DNA of 64,000 nt from Cohnella nanjingensis (GCF_014212125.1 NZ_JACJVP010000027.1:36199-100198), one strand, 5' to 3'; positions 20,730-30,645 are shown, numbered from the stretch's first letter. Numbers and translations are program-made. Notes: generated from the sequence alone by a model not told the origin.

Positions 20730-22099
20730 GACGAAGCTCTCCCCGCCGTCGTCCCGTCGAATTTCGCGGGATCGATCACGAACCATACGCCGCCGATGCC
20801 TTGCCCGTAAGTATCGCCGCGTTCGGCATCCTTCGCGAAGTAATAGAGCGGATAACCCTTGAAGGTCGACTGCTTCGCGCCGTCCTCTCTAACGATCTCC
20901 CCGAAGTCGGACGGCTTCAATCCGCTCGGCACGGTCGCCGCATCCGCATGGAACGCCGGCCAGTTCGCCAAGCAAGCGCCGCTGCAGACGCTGGAGCCGC
21001 TCGGATCCTTGTCGAAGTAGTACAGCGTGCGCCCTTGGGTATCCGTCAAGTAGTTGCCCAGCTTGGCGTCGGTGCCGATGGACGTCGTGTAGAACGGCTT
21101 TTTGATCAAATACCAGACGCCGCCGACGCCTTCGCCGAACGTATCGCCCGGTTTGTCTTTGACGAAATAGTAAAGCGGCCAGCCTCGATAGGTCACTTGC
21201 TTCGTTCCGTCCGCCCGAACGTGGACGCCGAAGTCCTTCGCAGCCAGTCCGTCCGCTACGATCAGCTTGTCGGCGGAGAATACCGGCCAGTTCGCCAGGC
21301 AGCCGTCCAGACACGCCTCAAGGCTGACGGTATCCTTCGTGAAGAGATACAGGGCGCGCCCTTCGCCGTCGGTCAGGAAAGTCGTCCCGTCGGCGGCCCT
21401 GCTCGCGTCGATGCGGCTTGCGGTCAGCCCTGCCGTCCGGTCCGGAGCGAGCGCGCCGGCCTTCTCCAGCTTGCGGGCCAACGTATCCTCGCCGCCCTTA
21501 GGCTTCGCTTGCAGCGCTTCCACCAGCGCGACGCCGAGATCGCGGTTGGTCAGCTCGCCGACCCCGGCGATCCGGCGAAGTCCCTGCCCGGACGCGAACG
21601 CGAGCGTATCCGCATAGGCGAAGTCCGAAGCCGACGCGTAACCGAGCGCTTCCAGCATGACTTTGTACAGCTGCTGGGCGGTGATCGGAGCGTTCGGATC
21701 GAATCGCCCCCCGGTCGTCCCCTGCCAGCCTAGCTCGGGATGAGCCTTCAGATAGGCCAGGATCGGCTTGCCCGAGACGCCGACCGCGGATGCATCGGCG
21801 AACGAGTCCGTGCCCGACTCGCCGAGCGCCTCCGCTTCCTTGCCGAGCAACCGGAGGTACAGGATCGCCGATTGCAGACGCGTGGCGCGTTTGTCCAGAT
21901 AGGCATCGGTCACGCCGCCTCCGTCTCCCTTCAACACGCCCAGATTCGCGGCGAGTTCGGCAGACGTGGACGCTTGGATCGGCGCCACTTCCCGTGCGGC
22001 GGCGTCCTGCGTACCTCCCTCCGCATACGCCGCGAACGGCGCAATCGCCATCGCGGCGGCCGCGATCAAGCCGATGAACGCGCGAGCTCTTTTCCTCAT
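20726..22099 (-). CDS. Secreted COG4315-type repeat protein with SLH-like N-terminus
   Basis: A protein of 457 residues with a cleavable signal peptide (AAYA/EGG). Residues ~55-230 resemble degenerate S-layer homology repeats (FDPNAPITAQQLYKVMLEALGY). Residues ~235-440 hold two ~100-residue units of the secreted-repeat family COG4315/PF03640: each has LYLF or LYYF, Cys-x3-Cys-x3-Trp-Pro (CLDGCLANWP, CSGACLANWP), then GWPLYYF or GYPLYYF and GGVWYLI or GGVWFVI. The function of that domain is not established. It is coupled to the cupredoxin gene, suggesting a shared surface redox role. Confidence 0.85.
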   Translation of the reverse strand: MRKRARAFIGLIAAAAMAIAPFAAYAEGGTQDAAAREVAPIQASTSAELAANLGVLKGDGGGVTDAYLDKRATRLQSAILYLRLLGKEAEALGESGTDSFADASAVGVSGKPILAYLKAHPELGWQGTTGGRFDPNAPITAQQLYKVMLEALGYASASDFAYADTLAFASGQGLRRIAGVGELTNRDLGVALVEALQAKPKGGEDTLARKLEKAGALAPDRTAGLTASRIDASRAADGTTFLTDGEGRALYLFTKDTVSLEACLDGCLANWPVFSADKLIVADGLAAKDFGVHVRADGTKQVTYRGWPLYYFVKDKPGDTFGEGVGGVWYLIKKPFYTTSIGTDAKLGNYLTDTQGRTLYYFDKDPSGSSVCSGACLANWPAFHADAATVPSGLKPSDFGEIVREDGAKQSTFKGYPLYYFAKDAERGDTYGQGIGGVWFVIDPAKFDGTTAGRASS

Positions 22100-22180
22100 A
22101 ACGGAAGCTCCCTTCGTGGTATGAATCGAATGCCACTGAAGGTAACGGAGCCGCGGGCGATCGGGTTTGATTCTTTCTTC

Positions 22181-22218
22181 AAAAAAATAAAAACCGTTCC
22201 TGCGTAGAAGCGGAACGG
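22181..22218 (-). terminator. Terminator of the epimerase gene
   Basis: On the minus strand the stem CCGTTCC/GGAACGG with an 11-base loop is followed by TTTTTATTTTTTT. It lies 29 bases past the epimerase stop. Confidence 0.85.
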
Positions 22219-22246
22219 TGGAGCTGGCTGGGATTCCGGCGCGGCG

Positions 22247-23122
22247 CTACGCCTCTTGCGGCAGCTCCGAGGGGACGAACAACCGGGCGACGTCTCCACC
22301 CAGCGCATCGCGCCTCTTCAAGTCCCGCAAGAACGCCGCGAAATCGATTCGCGGCTTCCACCCCAGCACCCGCTCGGCCTCGGACAAGTCGTGCTGCTCT
22401 ACTTCTTCCGGCAGCGGAATCTCGTATTTGTCGAGCAGCGCGGCGGCGCCGGGCACCTGCTGTTCGCACCACGCGGGCCCCCGTCGGCGGAAGTCGCTCC
22501 GGACCTGCTCGGGCATGCCGTGATCGGTATGGACGATCGTCCGGAACAATGCGAAGGCTTGCCGATCCGCGGCTTCCAAAGCCGCCAATGTCGCGGATGC
22601 GACGTCCCGGCGGTCAACGCCGTTGCGGAGCAGTCTCGCGCCGAACTCCAGATAAGGCCTGGGGATGAATTCGTGGTAGCGGAGCATCGCGATCGAAGCG
22701 CCCGTCATTTCTTGATACGCCCGGCATAGATCTTCGCCGATCACTTTGCTCACGCCGTACACCGATCCGAAGCCGTAGGCCATGGACGATGCGTAGACGA
22801 TGGATCGAACGCCCGCTCTTCGGCAAGCTTCCAGCACGTTGTACGTTCCGTCGACGTTCACGGCGAAGATCGTATCGTCGCTGACCGGCGGCTGATGGGC
22901 GCAATGCCAGGCCGCCAGATGAATGACGCCCTCCATGCCCTGTACCGCTTCCCGAACGTCCGAGCCCGTGCGCGTGTCGCAGCGCACGAATTCCGCGCGC
23001 TTCAAGCCGTCCGCGGCAGGCGGCATCACGTCGGCCATCCGGACTTGATGTCCCGCTTGAAGCAAAGCGCGGGATACGGCCTGTCCGCCGTTGCCCGAGG
23101 CTCCGGTTACAAGCACTCTCAT
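22247..23122 (-). CDS. NAD-dependent epimerase/dehydratase (extended SDR)
   Basis: A protein of 291 residues. It has the extended-SDR nucleotide motif VLVTGASGNGGQAVSRAL, HLAAWH after the fourth strand, SSMAYGFGSVYGVSK with the YxxxK catalytic pair, and a C-terminal GWKPRIDF. Such proteins act on nucleotide sugars or aldonates/uronates; the substrate cannot be assigned. The start at 23122 has AGGAGGG about 7 bases upstream; a longer reading to 23188 lacks this. It stands alone with its own terminator. Confidence 0.87.
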   Translation of the reverse strand: MRVLVTGASGNGGQAVSRALLQAGHQVRMADVMPPAADGLKRAEFVRCDTRTGSDVREAVQGMEGVIHLAAWHCAHQPPVSDDTIFAVNVDGTYNVLEACRRAGVRSIVYASSMAYGFGSVYGVSKVIGEDLCRAYQEMTGASIAMLRYHEFIPRPYLEFGARLLRNGVDRRDVASATLAALEAADRQAFALFRTIVHTDHGMPEQVRSDFRRRGPAWCEQQVPGAAALLDKYEIPLPEEVEQHDLSEAERVLGWKPRIDFAAFLRDLKRRDALGGDVARLFVPSELPQEA

Positions 23123-23277
23123 CCCAATCCCTCCTGCCATCAAGGTTGATTCGCGCTTGCTGCATCTGAGAAGTATATTAGCCCACAATCGGAAAATTCG
23201 ATAGTACGCACATCAAGGATAGTAGGTCGATTCTTCGGACGAAGGGGCGAATCCGCCGCAAGCCGCGCGCAAACGAA

Positions 23278-23309
23278 CGATCCCCTGCGCCCGAATGCGC
23301 AGGGGATCG
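23278..23309 (-). terminator. Terminator of the xylo-oligosaccharide transport operon
   Basis: CGATCCCCTGCGC and its exact reverse complement form a 13-bp stem with a six-base loop, 31 bases after the permease stop. The following minus-strand bases are TTCGTTTG, only moderately T-rich. Confidence 0.7.
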
Positions 23310-23339
23310 AAATGGACAAGGTCTCGCCCGGACGGCCGA

Positions 23340-24290
23340 TCAGCCCTTCACGCCGCCGACCATCATGCCCTTGACGAAATATTTCTGCAAAAACGGATAG
23401 ACCATGATGATCGGCAGGGAAGCGACGATCGTCATCGTGGCCCGAATGGACAGCGGCGTGACCGTATTCTGCTGGGCTCCGCTGGCGCCGCTAATCATCC
23501 CGTCTAAACTCGAGGTTCCCGAAGTGGTGTTGGAGTTCTGCAAGATTTTCTGAAGCTCGTATTGCAGCGTGCTTAGATTGATATGCGAGGAATTGTACAA
23601 GAACACGTCGAACCAGGAATTCCATTGGAACACGCCCGAGAACAAGGCGACCGTCGCCAGCACGGGAAGCGTCAGCGGAAGCACGATGTTGAAGAAGGAA
23701 CGGAAATCTCCCGCGCCGTCGATCCGGCCGGATTCCAGAATGCTTTCCGGCAAGTTCTCGATGAAGGAGCGAATGATAATGAGGTTGAAGACGCCGATCA
23801 GTCCCGGCCAGATGTAGACCCAGAAGCTGCCGAGCAAGTGCAGGTCCCGAATGAGCAAATAGTTGGGAATGAGCCCGCCGTTGAAATACATCGTCAACAC
23901 GAAGGCGATCGTGATGAATTTGCGCAGCACATAGTCTTGTCGGCTGAGCGTATATGCCACCATGGCCGAGCAGAACACCGTTGTCACCGTGCCGATCACG
24001 GTTCGCAGGACCGAGATGAGCGTGGCATGGAAGATCGTGGATTCCCTAAAAATATAGCGGTAGTTATCCAACGTCCAGACCCGCGGAAACAGGTAGATGC
24101 CTCCTTTGATCGAGTCCTGTGCGTTGTTGAGCGATACGGCCAAAATATTGATAAACGGATAAAGCGTGACGATGATCAGCAGAATCATAAAGGTGTAGTT
24201 GCAATAGTCGAAAATCCGATCGCCGGTCGAAGTTTTGATCCGGCTACTCGTCTTTCTCATCGCTCCGCTTGTCGCCGCATTGTTTTCCAA
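23340..24290 (-). CDS. Carbohydrate ABC transporter permease, YtcP/LplC type
   Basis: A permease of 316 residues with about six membrane helices. It shows the YtcP-type features YFNGGLIPNYLLIRDL, the coupling loop ESGRIDGAGDFRSFF and the C-terminal QKYFVKGMMVGGVKG. The start is TTG at 24290 with GGGAGGG about 9 bases upstream. It pairs with the LplB-type permease that ends 15 bases upstream. Given the adjacent GH8 exo-oligoxylanase and two-component system, the order resembles XynDCEFG of Geobacillus, so xylo-oligosaccharides are the probable substrate (inference). Confidence 0.92.
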   Translation of the reverse strand: MENNAATSGAMRKTSSRIKTSTGDRIFDYCNYTFMILLIIVTLYPFINILAVSLNNAQDSIKGGIYLFPRVWTLDNYRYIFRESTIFHATLISVLRTVIGTVTTVFCSAMVAYTLSRQDYVLRKFITIAFVLTMYFNGGLIPNYLLIRDLHLLGSFWVYIWPGLIGVFNLIIIRSFIENLPESILESGRIDGAGDFRSFFNIVLPLTLPVLATVALFSGVFQWNSWFDVFLYNSSHINLSTLQYELQKILQNSNTTSGTSSLDGMISGASGAQQNTVTPLSIRATMTIVASLPIIMVYPFLQKYFVKGMMVGGVKG

Positions 24291-24305
24291 TGAACGTCCC
24301 TCCCC

Positions 24306-25280
24306 TCAGAATAATCTCGATTCGCCGGCGCGTTTGGCGATATGGTTCGCCGCGAACAACAGCGCGAAGCTGACCACCGTCTTGAACATGCCCGCCGCGA
24401 TCGAAAGGGAGAAGTTGCTCTGGGCAATGCCGTACCTCAACACGAAGATGTCGATATTCTCGGAATAGTCGACGTTCATGCCGTTGCCCAGCAAATATTG
24501 CGGCTCGAATCCCGATTCCAGCAAATACCCGATGTTCATGATCAGCAAGACGACGATTACGGACTTAATGCCCGGCAGCGTAATGTACCTCATCCGCTTG
24601 AACCGGCTCGCGCCGTCGATCTCGGCGGCTTCGTATTGCGAGGGATCGATCGTCGTCATCGCCGCCAGATACACGATGGTGTTCCAGCCGATATCCTTCC
24701 AGACCGAGCTCGCCCCGAAGATTCCCCAGAAGTACTCGGGAATGCCCAAGAACAGAATTTCGTTGCCCTTATCGATAAATCCTAGCCAGATGAGCATCTG
24801 ATTGAGGATGCCGTCCGGCGACAGGGTCGTTTGGATGATGCTGGCCGCGACGACCCAGGAGATAAAGTGAGGCAAATAACTGATTGTTTGGACGATTCGT
24901 TTGAATGCGACTAGCCGAATCTCGTTCAGCAATAGCGCAAGCGCGATCGCCGTCACGAAGCCGAGCACCAGATTGATGGAGCTCATCGCGAGCGTATTTC
25001 GAAGAACCCGTAGGAACCGCTCGTCGCCGAACAGAAACTTGAAATGCTCGAATCCGATCCAGGTCTGATCCCGGAATCCCAGGGCAGGCTTATAATCCTG
25101 GAAGGCGATCGTCCAGCCCCATATCGGAACGTACTTGAAGATAAACAGCCAGATCAAAAAAGGAACGGACATCAATACCAATGCCCGCTGACTTGCCAGC
25201 TTGACGAAAAACAGCCGCACTCCCTTCGGTTTTTTGTTCAACGACCGATCGGACGCCGTCAGTATCGCTTTCGTCTCCAT
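24306..25280 (-). CDS. Carbohydrate ABC transporter permease, LplB type
   Basis: A permease of 324 residues with the features VPIWGWTIAFQDYKP, SYLPHFISWVVAASI and the coupling loop EAAEIDGASRFKRM. It is the partner of the YtcP-type permease. The ATG at 25280 is chosen since AGGAG lies 8-9 bases upstream; a TTG six codons earlier overlaps that site. It is 80 bases after the binding-protein gene. Confidence 0.92.
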   Translation of the reverse strand: METKAILTASDRSLNKKPKGVRLFFVKLASQRALVLMSVPFLIWLFIFKYVPIWGWTIAFQDYKPALGFRDQTWIGFEHFKFLFGDERFLRVLRNTLAMSSINLVLGFVTAIALALLLNEIRLVAFKRIVQTISYLPHFISWVVAASIIQTTLSPDGILNQMLIWLGFIDKGNEILFLGIPEYFWGIFGASSVWKDIGWNTIVYLAAMTTIDPSQYEAAEIDGASRFKRMRYITLPGIKSVIVVLLIMNIGYLLESGFEPQYLLGNGMNVDYSENIDIFVLRYGIAQSNFSLSIAAGMFKTVVSFALLFAANHIAKRAGESRLF

Positions 25281-25360
25281 CCTTCTCTCTCCTTCCAATG
25301 CCGACGCGTTGAACGATCGTTCAGGGAAGACCGGCCGTCAGACCGGCCTTCCTCGAACGG

Positions 25361-27076
25361 TTAGGATTGACCTTTAGCCGCATCGACCTTATTCTTGACT
25401 TGCTCGGTCGTCCACTTCTCGTATCCCGCCGTATCCAGCTTGCCGAATTCCTTCAGGAAGTCGTTCCAGATCGCATCGAATTTGTCCGGCGAGGCGAGCG
25501 CGAGCTTGGGGTAATACTTCTTCGTCAGTTCGTCCTTCTTCGTCTCCCACATCGCTTCCGGAGAATTGGCCTCCTTCGCGAAACCCCATGCGGGATACCA
25601 AGGCCGATCGATCGGCTTCGCGAATAGCTGCGTGTAGGTTTGAATGCCATATTTGTCTAGAATTTTTTTATCCGCTTCCGTCAGGCTCATCTGGAACACC
25701 TCGGGCTGATACCCGACGCCTTTGGCATTGCCGTCGGAGAGGGTCGAGTTGGCGCTGTAGGTCGGCCAGTTCCAGCTATAATACTTGAAGCCGAACTTCT
25801 CGTTGAACGCTTCGTCGATTTTGTCGATCTGCTCCTTCGTGCGATAGTAGCGGCCTTGTTCGTTTACTTCATACGTTTCGCCCTTGATTCCCCAGGAGAC
25901 CAGGATCTGATTCTCTTCCTTCAGCATGTTGTCGAAGTACTGGATAATCCTTGCCGGGTCCTTGGCGCTGACCGTAATCCCGATCCCGCGGTTGGTGACT
26001 AAGCCTCCCAGTCCGTCGACATAAGCGTCAGGCGTATTCTCGTCGAACGTAATCGGCAGCGGGAAGTAGTTGTAGGCATCCTGCGAAGGATCCTTGCGGG
26101 CGGCGTCCTTCAGAACGTTGAGCGCGTTCTGCACCTGCCACCTCTGGTCGAAGAATCCGAGTACCTTGTGCGAGGTCAGCTTCGCGATATACTGGTCGTA
26201 ATTGTCGACGAAGGAAGCTTTATCGAGCAGCCCTTTGGCGTTCAGGCCGTTCAACGCTTGCAGCCATCTCTTCGCGGCGTCGGAAGCCGCGTAAGTCTTC
26301 GCTTCCAGCGTGTTCACGTCCACCGTGACGTTGCCGTCGTTCGGATAGCCCATGAGGTGCATCGGCGGGTTGGATGTCGCGAAGAAGCGCCAGTCGTGCG
26401 TCAGCGTGACCATGCCGGTCAGGCTCTCGTCCTTATGCTTGTTCGTGAAGTCTTCGATCAGTTTCAGGTACTGATCCAGCGTTCTGACCTTCGGATAGCC
26501 CGCCTCCTCCAGCACGCGGCGCTGAATGTAGAACGCGGCGCCCGGCTCCGGGTCCGGAACGAAGTCCCCGACTTGGGAGGATATCGGCAGGATGTATAGC
26601 TTCCCGTCCTTGGCCCTCATCTGGTCCAGATTCTTCCCGTACACCCGCTTGATGTTCGGGCCGTACTTGTCGATCAATTCGTCGAGCGGAATAAACGCGC
26701 CCGCGTTCAGCACTTCTTTTATTGCCGCGTCAGGGATCAGCACGTCCGGGTACTCGTTTGAGGCGATCATCGTGCCGATCTTCGTATTGAGGTCGCCCAC
26801 CAGAAACTCGAGCTTGAAGTTCACGCCCGTCTGGTCTTCCAGCATCTTGCCGATCGTCGTCTCGTTCGTATTGCCGTCCTTGGAGCCGGCCACTCCGTTG
26901 AAGATCGTGAAAGTTACCTTGTCTTTCTTGGGTTCGGAGCTGGCGTCGCTAGACCCCGGACTGCCGGTCCCCGCCGCGGTGTCGTCGTTGTTCTTCTTGT
27001 TGCCGGAACAGGCCGTCGCAACGGAGAACAACAGGACGGCGGTGAGACCCAGCAACGCAATCTTCCTTTTTTTCAC
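25361..27076 (-). CDS. Extracellular oligosaccharide-binding lipoprotein
   Basis: A protein of 571 residues, the large type found with LplB/YtcP permeases. A signal peptide ends at the lipobox VATAC, followed by a Asn/Lys/Ser-rich linker and a family 1 extracellular binding-protein fold (TFTIFNGVAGSKDGNTNETT, YPDVLIPDAA). It captures the sugar outside the membrane. The start is GTG at 27076, with GAGGGG 10 bases upstream. The gene follows the sensor kinase, and a cre-like site lies between them. Confidence 0.93.
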   Translation of the reverse strand: MKKRKIALLGLTAVLLFSVATACSGNKKNNDDTAAGTGSPGSSDASSEPKKDKVTFTIFNGVAGSKDGNTNETTIGKMLEDQTGVNFKLEFLVGDLNTKIGTMIASNEYPDVLIPDAAIKEVLNAGAFIPLDELIDKYGPNIKRVYGKNLDQMRAKDGKLYILPISSQVGDFVPDPEPGAAFYIQRRVLEEAGYPKVRTLDQYLKLIEDFTNKHKDESLTGMVTLTHDWRFFATSNPPMHLMGYPNDGNVTVDVNTLEAKTYAASDAAKRWLQALNGLNAKGLLDKASFVDNYDQYIAKLTSHKVLGFFDQRWQVQNALNVLKDAARKDPSQDAYNYFPLPITFDENTPDAYVDGLGGLVTNRGIGITVSAKDPARIIQYFDNMLKEENQILVSWGIKGETYEVNEQGRYYRTKEQIDKIDEAFNEKFGFKYYSWNWPTYSANSTLSDGNAKGVGYQPEVFQMSLTEADKKILDKYGIQTYTQLFAKPIDRPWYPAWGFAKEANSPEAMWETKKDELTKKYYPKLALASPDKFDAIWNDFLKEFGKLDTAGYEKWTTEQVKNKVDAAKGQS

Positions 27077-27123
27077 CGAATGTTTACCCCTCTCATACGT
27101 TTTCTCTTCTTTCTCCTTCAGTA

Positions 27124-27138
27124 TAAAAGCGGTTACAA
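27124..27138. promoter_or_regulatory. cre-like site before the binding-protein gene
   Basis: On the minus strand TTGTAACCGCTTTTA fits the CcpA cre consensus at all but one position. It lies 48 bases ahead of the binding-protein start and suggests carbon catabolite repression of the transport genes. Confidence 0.5.
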
Positions 27139-27178
27139 CCTTCGATTACCCCTGCAACTATAGATTCTGCTTTTAAAA

Positions 27179-28930
27179 TTATACATTCGCGTTTTCTCTC
27201 GGAATTTCGAATACGATGTCAGTTCCTTCCCCAGGACGGCTGTCGACGGCAAACCGGAATCGATCCCCATAGAGGAGCTTAGCCCGATAGATCACGTTCT
27301 GAATACCGATTCTCTCGCCCATCGTCCCCTCCATGCCGAGGTAGCCATAGATCTTATCCACCTGCTCTTCGCTCATCCCGACTCCGTTGTCGCGAACGGA
27401 AAACCGCAAGATTTCCTTCGTCACGGCTATCCGGATCTCCATTCGCCCGCCCTGCTTCATAGGCTCGATACCGTGCATGCTCGCGTTCTCTACGAAGGGG
27501 AGGAACAGCATTTTGGGAATCTCGCAACCATACGCTTCCGGGTCGACGTCGATCCGATAGTTCAGGCGGTCCTCGAATCGATACTTCTGAATATCCAGGA
27601 AGCAGACGATGAACTCCAATTCTTCGTTCACCGTGATCCGGTCCTTGTTCCAGGTCAGCGAGCTGCGGAAGATTTTGGCCATGCTGTGGATGATGCCGGC
27701 GGTCTGCCGCTCGTCTTTGAGCAGGCTGCGCATTCGGATCGTCTCCAGCGCATTAAACAGGAAATGCGGATTGATCTGGCTTTGCAGCGCGTTGAGCTGG
27801 GCCTGGCGCCGTTCGAGCTCCAGCGACTTCTTCTGAAGCTCCGCCCCGTAGACGTCGTCGATTAACGATTTAATCTGCAGGGTCATCCGGTTGAACTCGA
27901 GCGTCAGATGCCCGATCTCGTCCCTGGAATCAGCGGCTCGAATCGTCTCGAAGCTTTGGCTCCGTACTTTTTTCATATGCTTCAGGATTTGCACGATTCG
28001 CACGTTGAAGGAACGGGTAATGACGAGAATGATGACCGTCGGGATGACCATCATGACGCAGGCGGACCCGAGAATAAAGTCGCGGGATTTCCGCACCTCC
28101 CGGATGACCTCGTCCGCCGCGACGGTCCCTACGATTCCCCAACCTCTCAAATAGCTGGTGACGCCGTAATCGGTCGCGAATTCGATCGAATGCTCCGTGT
28201 TTAGCGATGCGTACGCGACTTTGGGACTGGCCCGCCAGTCGATCGCGGGGTCGGTCGTGAACTCGATCTCTCCGGACGGATTCAGCAGATACATACTCCC
28301 CTGCATGTTCAGATTGCGGAACAATTCGTCCAGGTCTACCGTTTTGAAGTCGATCTTGACCGCCTTCTCCCGCGGGAACCGCTCCGAGTAGTAGTCCATG
28401 CGGCGAATAAGCGAGAAACAGTCGAAGCGCCCGTCGGCCGTCTCCGTCCGGACAAACGCGGGTTGCGAAGGGGCGTTTCGAAGCGCTTTGTACCATGGCA
28501 TCCCGCGAACATCGTCGGACAGATCGCCGACATTCCCGGAATGCAGCAATGTCGGATTGTCTGCGTAGATCGTCACCTGCTGCAGCGACAGAGCGAGCGG
28601 GGTGTAGTTGTTCAGCATGCGGCGCAAATAAGAGTCGTACGCCTCCACGTAATCCGCCGAGTTCTCGAAATCCTTGTCCAGAATCTCGTTTGTTCCGAAG
28701 TCCGTGTAAAAAAACGAGGACAATCCTACCGCAGCGTCGACCTGCGCGCGAAAGTCGTTCTTGATCTGCTCGATGGCCTGATCGATATCCTGGATTCGTT
28801 GATCTCTCACGTTGTCCGTGATCACGCGATAGAAGATGGCATTGGTCAGGACGATCGGCGCGAACACGCACAGGAAATAAACAAGCAGCATCTTGTTGCG
28901 CAGCCGGATGTTGTTTAGCAGCCGATTCAT
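27179..28930 (-). CDS. YesM-type sensor histidine kinase
   Basis: A protein of 583 residues. A membrane helix at ~13-33 and another near 285-305 enclose a large extracytoplasmic sensor domain. A HAMP segment follows, then the His_kinase motif QSQINPHFLFNALETIRM with the phospho-accepting His, and an ATPase domain with VENASMHGIE (N box) and DNGVGM (G1). It probably senses the transported oligosaccharide or its binding protein and phosphorylates the regulator encoded 17 bases upstream. AGAGGA precedes the start. Confidence 0.93.
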   Translation of the reverse strand: MNRLLNNIRLRNKMLLVYFLCVFAPIVLTNAIFYRVITDNVRDQRIQDIDQAIEQIKNDFRAQVDAAVGLSSFFYTDFGTNEILDKDFENSADYVEAYDSYLRRMLNNYTPLALSLQQVTIYADNPTLLHSGNVGDLSDDVRGMPWYKALRNAPSQPAFVRTETADGRFDCFSLIRRMDYYSERFPREKAVKIDFKTVDLDELFRNLNMQGSMYLLNPSGEIEFTTDPAIDWRASPKVAYASLNTEHSIEFATDYGVTSYLRGWGIVGTVAADEVIREVRKSRDFILGSACVMMVIPTVIILVITRSFNVRIVQILKHMKKVRSQSFETIRAADSRDEIGHLTLEFNRMTLQIKSLIDDVYGAELQKKSLELERRQAQLNALQSQINPHFLFNALETIRMRSLLKDERQTAGIIHSMAKIFRSSLTWNKDRITVNEELEFIVCFLDIQKYRFEDRLNYRIDVDPEAYGCEIPKMLFLPFVENASMHGIEPMKQGGRMEIRIAVTKEILRFSVRDNGVGMSEEQVDKIYGYLGMEGTMGERIGIQNVIYRAKLLYGDRFRFAVDSRPGEGTDIVFEIPRENANV

Positions 28931-28947
28931 GGAGTTCCTCTTTTCCG

Positions 28948-30528
28948 TTAGCCTTCCGAATCGACGTTCAGGCGATTGCGGTATTCCGTCGGGGTCATCT
29001 TCTCCAGCTTCTCGAATCTCGTTACGAAGTAGTCGGCATTGTTGAACCCGACCCGATCGGCCACTTCATAAACGCGCAAGCTGCTCTGCCGAAGCAGCCT
29101 CTTCGCCTCCGCGATGCGCAGTTGGAGAACATAGTCGTTAAAGTACACGCCGCAGTGCTTCTTGAATAGCTGCCCTAGATAAGCGGAGTTCATGTAGAAA
29201 TGGGCGGCCGCGCTTTTGAGGGTCAACGGCCGGTGAAAGTTCTGGTCCACGTAGCATATGATCTGCCGGATACCGCATCTGCCGTGGGTCCGATAAAGTT
29301 TGTTCAACAAAGCGGCGGCCTCGAAAGTGTAAGCCTCGAACAAGCGCCTGAGCTCTCCTAGCGTCACGTTATAATCGGGCCAGCCGATGACGGCTTCCAT
29401 CCCCGCGAGTTCCTTCTCGTCTCCCTCCGCTCTTCGGACGGCATGCGCGATTCCGAGCGCGCATTGAACGATAGCCGCCTTGATCGCTTCCGGCGAGAAG
29501 CGGTCGTCTTGGAACGAAGCGAACATGCGGTCCAACGCAATGAGGATCGCCTTCTCGTCGTTCTCTTCGATCGCCTCCATCCATTCGCGATACGTCTCGT
29601 CCTCCAACTGCCGATGATGGAGGGTCGTTCCTTCGATCTCTTCATGAAGAAGAATAGGCGTCTGAGGTCTCCAATATTTGTAGACCATCGCTACCCGTGC
29701 CCCGATATAAGACCGGTTCAGTTCGCGCAACGAACCGACGGCCGGTCCTACGTACACGCGGAAGTTCAAATCCAACCGTTCGTTAAGCCGGCCGAGCATG
29801 GCCGCGAAAAAGGATCGGTCAGCGCCGCCGTACTCGGTCAGATAGAGATCGGGAACAAGCAATCCGATTGCTTTTCGATGCTCGTACAGAACGGGCTCGC
29901 GGGTGGCGGACGCCGCTCCGATAACCGCGGCCCGGATGGCGGAGCGACGAGTTTCCGGAGGCGGCAGCGTTCGGTCGTTCCAGGGCAACGCGTCGTTCCA
30001 TTCGACCAGGGCATATTGGAAGCGCAAGGCACCCGCTTCCCTCCAAGACGATTCCCACGCCTGCAGCTCCGACGAAACGTACTCGCCCCGGATCGCGGCC
30101 TCCAGCCGCTTGTCCTCCGTTCGCGAGCTCCCCGCATCGCGCCATCGCTTCTTCGCCTCCAGCTTGCCCCGAATCTTCGCCAGCGCCTCCGTCGCATCAT
30201 CCGGATCGACCGGCTTCAGCACGTAATCGGACGCTCCGTGTCGCAGGGCCTGCTGGGCGTACTGGAAGTCGTTATAGCCGCTGACGATCATAAACTCCGT
30301 ATCGAGCTTCTGATCCGCGGCAGTCCGAATAAGTTCGATCCCGTCCAACTCTGGCATCCTAATATCGGTCACGACAAGATCCGGCCTGCGATCCCGAATC
30401 AACGCGAGCGCGTCTTCCCCGTTTTCGGCTTCGCCGATCACTTGGAATCCGCTCTTCTCCCAGTCGATCAATTGGATCAAGCCTTTGCGAACGTAGTATT
30501 CGTCGTCGACGACGATCGTAGAATACAT
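28948..30528 (-). CDS. YesN-type response regulator with AraC DNA-binding domain
   Basis: A protein of 526 residues. The receiver domain at 1-120 has VVDDEYYVRKG, the phospho-acceptor Asp in LVVTDIRMPELDG and the conserved Lys in YVLKPVD. A long middle region separates it from the C-terminal AraC-type double helix-turn-helix (YLGQLFKKHCGVYFNDYVLQ, VADRVGFNNADYFVTRF). The ATG at 30528 has AGGAGG 8 bases upstream. It starts the kinase/transport gene set and lies back to back with the GH8 gene, so the 117-base divergent region probably holds its targets. Confidence 0.94.
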   Translation of the reverse strand: MYSTIVVDDEYYVRKGLIQLIDWEKSGFQVIGEAENGEDALALIRDRRPDLVVTDIRMPELDGIELIRTAADQKLDTEFMIVSGYNDFQYAQQALRHGASDYVLKPVDPDDATEALAKIRGKLEAKKRWRDAGSSRTEDKRLEAAIRGEYVSSELQAWESSWREAGALRFQYALVEWNDALPWNDRTLPPPETRRSAIRAAVIGAASATREPVLYEHRKAIGLLVPDLYLTEYGGADRSFFAAMLGRLNERLDLNFRVYVGPAVGSLRELNRSYIGARVAMVYKYWRPQTPILLHEEIEGTTLHHRQLEDETYREWMEAIEENDEKAILIALDRMFASFQDDRFSPEAIKAAIVQCALGIAHAVRRAEGDEKELAGMEAVIGWPDYNVTLGELRRLFEAYTFEAAALLNKLYRTHGRCGIRQIICYVDQNFHRPLTLKSAAAHFYMNSAYLGQLFKKHCGVYFNDYVLQLRIAEAKRLLRQSSLRVYEVADRVGFNNADYFVTRFEKLEKMTPTEYRNRLNVDSEG

Positions 30529-30645
30529 AACGGCAGCCTCCTTCACGGTTGGAACGAACTTCTATAGAATTTAGGGGTAAATGCTAGAATTTGTACACGG
30601 CCTGCTATGCTATGATGTGGCCAAACGACGATTGGAGGTTGGCTC

